Below, piece by piece: positions 61,481 to 64,000 of a stretch of 64,000 nucleotides of DNA. The notes below the pieces were generated by a model, which was not told where the DNA came from, made no database searches, and was given only the letters and a program-made list of their open reading frames with translations. The DNA is taken from positions 12,426,484 through 12,490,483 of the forward strand of contig NC_092564.1 of NCBI RefSeq assembly GCF_037975245.1. Reading direction: 5' to 3'. The translations under genes were made by a program, and so were the position numbers. Position 1 is the first letter of the stretch. Every line of letters begins with the position of its first letter. The stretch is from Apostichopus japonicus. Lineage: Eukaryota > Echinodermata > Holothuroidea > Aspidochirotida > Stichopodidae.

Positions 61481-62257
61481 CATAAACATGGAAGTAGACC
61501 ACAAGCATACTCACACACATGCATCTTAGTGATGCATAAATTTGATATTATCATTAATATACGGCTGCAGAAGATGATATTTGTAATGTAAATAATATGA
61601 CTCACAACAGTCTCATCCCTGTGTGACATTTTCAGCTCCAGTAAGTACTACAGTGAGTACAACAGTGAGTGCAACAGCTGCTACTTTCACAATCAATCTA
61701 CAAATTATATACATGAAATGATTTTTCATACAACTGCAATAGCTAGGTGTTGAAATGCGAACATCCAGGAAATAAAATACAAGAACTAGCAATATGAGAC
61801 ATGGTAAAACCATATACTGTTTAAGCAGATGTGTAAAGTGGTACTCTTAAAGTACCACCTTGTCGATGTCGTTCACTCTACTTATGTCAATCATGCTTGC
61901 ATGTAAACCCGTGTAGTCTTACCGCCATCTACTCGACTGTAATCTTTTACCAAAAGAAAATTTGTTAGTTTTGTTTTCTTGCAAAATTAAAGACTTGGCC
62001 AGTGAAAGATTGGAAGGTGCTTGAGGATACATATGACATTGTTTTAATGAGTTGTCGTAGCGATGGAGCTGACTAAAAAACCTGTTGAAATGTATGGTAC
62101 AGTCTTGTTTAAATGGGCGACAATATCAAAGTAATTGAAGTGGTTAACTCGTCATGTATATATGTGATCAGTGTAACAGGCCTAGTTTTGTTAAGAGCCT
62201 AGTATAAATTAGCTTTGGTAGCTGTTGCTTGAATCTACTTCGTTTCCTTGTTTACAG

Positions 62258-62297
62258 TACCTGTCTCCGCACTACCTAAGCACTCTCACTTTACACT
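62258..62297 (+). repeat. Single-arm copy of the hairpin repeat
   Basis: TACCTGTCTCCGCACTACCT then AAGCACTCTCACTTTACACT. It matches the arm at 26493-26530 and the copy at 33799-33838 at most positions. Confidence 0.5.
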
Positions 62298-63470
62298 AAT
62301 TGAATCTTCCTTCTTTGCTGCTCGAGTGTGTCCCACAGTCAAACTTTTACTTCATAACGTTTGTAAGGACAGATCCTATGGCCCATATAGTTCAGTGGAT
62401 GAGCGCCCTCTATAAGTAAATATTGGCACTAACATCTTGACCAAGACTAGGTTTGTTTTGGTCGTACAACAGGCCGTCGGGTTAGCCTTGTGAAATCTCA
62501 GGTTATATATTCACACATACCATGGTAAAGATGGAGCTAGAAATTTTGGTCAGCTGTCAAAATACATGACATCCATGTTAATTTGAGTTGTTAATAAACG
62601 TATTGAATTCTTTCGCAAGTTACCCTTCTCGCTAATGATGCTGAAGGCTAATATGTAACAGAACATTTGAGGCTTAGACCAAAACATCCTCCTCCTTGGA
62701 CCTTTGGTGGGGTTCACATGTACATAACACCCAGCGTGTTCAACCTGTGACCCAACAATGAAATCATTCCAGGTAACCCATAATCTTTCCATCCTGAGAA
62801 CTGTGTAGATGGAACTAGCATATCCTGCTGGGAGTCAAGTTAATGGATAGGCAAGATTTTATGTAGTTCTTGTTTTGTGGCTGACAATTTTGAAAGAACG
62901 ATTTGGGGTCGTAGAAGATAACAATGTGGTTGTGTCAATTTCAAGTGCTTTGTTCTTCTACGATTCATGGTGATTGGTCAGCTTACAAGAAATCATGATT
63001 CTGATAATTGTGAGAAGATGTATTTGTTCAAGTTAAAGTAAAGTAACACGGTAGTTTACGGTAGTGAATTTCTGTTTTGCAAAATGGCAATTTTTTCTTA
63101 CATTTCTCAAAGTTTACAACATCAATACAAAATTGAACCCCCTCTGGTGTTTCTTGCACTTAATGAAATTACCCTTTAAGCAATTAATTCGAAAGAGGCT
63201 GGCAGAACATCCGATGGGGTCTCCGCATGAAGGAAATTGATCAGTTTTAGAGGTTGAATTTTTAAGAATCCATACCTTTCAGTGTGAGATTAAGTCGTGT
63301 TTGACCACAAAGCATAAGTGATGTGAGGCCGAAAGGTGGACATTGGATAACAAACTTTTTGTGTATGTAACTATGCACCACAAATTATTAAGTACAAAGT
63401 AAATATAGTGAATGTCAATATGTAAAATGATGTGTGACTTTTGTGACTACAGATACTTGAGGTACTACAT

Positions 63471-63755
63471 GAGTGCGTTGTGGTCAAGTGGTTAAGACAG
63501 TGGACTTGAGAACTAAGGATTTCAGGTTCGAGTCCTGGCCAGATCATTACATTGTGTCCTTGGGCAAGGCACTTAATCTCCATTGCCTCTCTTCACCCAG
63601 GTGTACAGTATTAATGGGGACCTGTGAGATCGACTGTCAGTTGGGTGCTGTTTAGCTGCTGCCATGTGGGAGGGATTGTCTCTATGTTTGACAGGTTATA
63701 TAGTTGACCGGGGTAATATTGTGATTGTAAAGCGCATAAGGTGTTAAATTTGATG
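63471..63755 (+). mobile_element. tRNA-headed SINE, copy B (different tail)
   Basis: The head matches copy A: GTGCGTTGTGG, A box TGGTCAAGTGG, GTTAAGACAGTGGACTTGAG, B box GGTTCGAGTCC. The central block is also shared (CCTTGGGCAAGGCAC, CTCCATTGCCTCTCTTCACC, ATGGGGACCTG). After that the tail is unrelated to copies A and C: GGGTGCTGTTTAGCTGC, TGACCGGGGTAATATTGTG, TTGTAAAGCGCATAAGG. TGTAAAGCGC is also found at the 3' end of the LINE at 55.9 kb, which might be the partner. The 3' limit and target duplication are not certain. Confidence 0.82.
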
Positions 63756-64000
63756 GTTCTATGGTTTGGGTTCACATATGGTCTGGAATCACATATGGTT
63801 ATAGCTCCTAGATTTCAACGTTGCTGTCAATTTAAACACGAGGAGGGAATTGAACACAGCTGTTTGTAAATCATGCATTTTCACTGTATGGTGGTTTGTG
63901 TTATTGTGGACTATGAAATGAATGTTACCACACCTACCAGCATGCATTCAGTGTTTACATGCACGTTGCTGCATAATAATACAAACTTAGTTTGACAGCT
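63756..64000. other. Non-coding end of window
   Basis: Short direct repeat TCACATATGGT(C/T). Nothing else recognised. Confidence 0.5.

Larger units (their letters stand above)
60812..63470. other. Non-coding stretch
   Basis: Contains a (TATT)n run and a single-arm copy of the hairpin repeat. No gene is supported. Confidence 0.5.

Noticed and set aside
63471-63550. A genuine tRNA-Ser gene
   Set aside because: The head does not close an acceptor stem and runs straight into SINE sequence.
1-64000. CRISPR arrays, operons, prophage or bacterial genes
   Set aside because: No regularly spaced repeats with unique spacers, no ribosome-binding sites and no dense coding; the window is eukaryotic.

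Overview
This looks like metazoan nuclear DNA, mostly intronic or intergenic. It is AT-rich, the reading frames are short and scattered, there is no operon-like packing, and almost every well-supported feature is a transposable element or a tandem repeat. The mix suggests a marine invertebrate, perhaps an echinoderm: tRNA-headed SINEs, CR1/L2-like LINE ends with ATT-rich tails, GC-ended hAT elements, and a fold-back element built from short tandem units like the sea urchin TU elements. That is inference; no species-diagnostic gene is present. No complete protein-coding gene or functional RNA gene was found.

Layout. 1-9.7 kb is AT-rich non-coding DNA with a degraded hAT-like element (2.1-2.3 kb), several minisatellites, long C/G runs and a CRE/E-box cluster. 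9.7-10 kb holds a 5'-truncated LINE end on the minus strand. 10-22 kb is nearly featureless. At 22.1-23.3 kb lies a non-autonomous hAT element with matching terminal inverted repeats and a perfect 8-bp target duplication. At 24.96-25.54 kb lies a palindromic fold-back element whose arms are arrays of 16- and 26-bp units. 26.5 kb has a hairpin repeat, with single arms recurring near 33.8 and 62.3 kb. 28.5-28.9 kb is a complete SINE (minus strand) with an 11-bp target duplication; a decayed relative is at 36.6 kb and a third copy, with the same head but another tail, is at 63.5 kb.

32.5 kb carries a 139-bp tandem duplication. 35.8 kb has a candidate exon (minus) with a consensus splice donor. 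40.5 kb holds a broken cysteine-rich, gag-like relic. At 44.4-44.6 kb is the most unusual item: a 202-bp retroposed unit on the minus strand whose first ~43 bases are almost the 5' end of U2 snRNA, fused to unrelated sequence and flanked by a 15-bp target duplication. 49.3-49.5 kb is another LINE end of a different family. 53.4 kb has a weak candidate exon, 54.5-54.8 kb a 37-bp minisatellite, and 55.9-56.4 kb the best-preserved reverse-transcriptase C-terminus. The rest to 64 kb is non-coding with microsatellites.

No genes can be said to work together here. The coherent story is of mobile DNA: LINEs that could have supplied retroposition machinery, SINEs and a U2-headed retroposon that would have depended on such machinery, and DNA elements that would need transposases encoded elsewhere.
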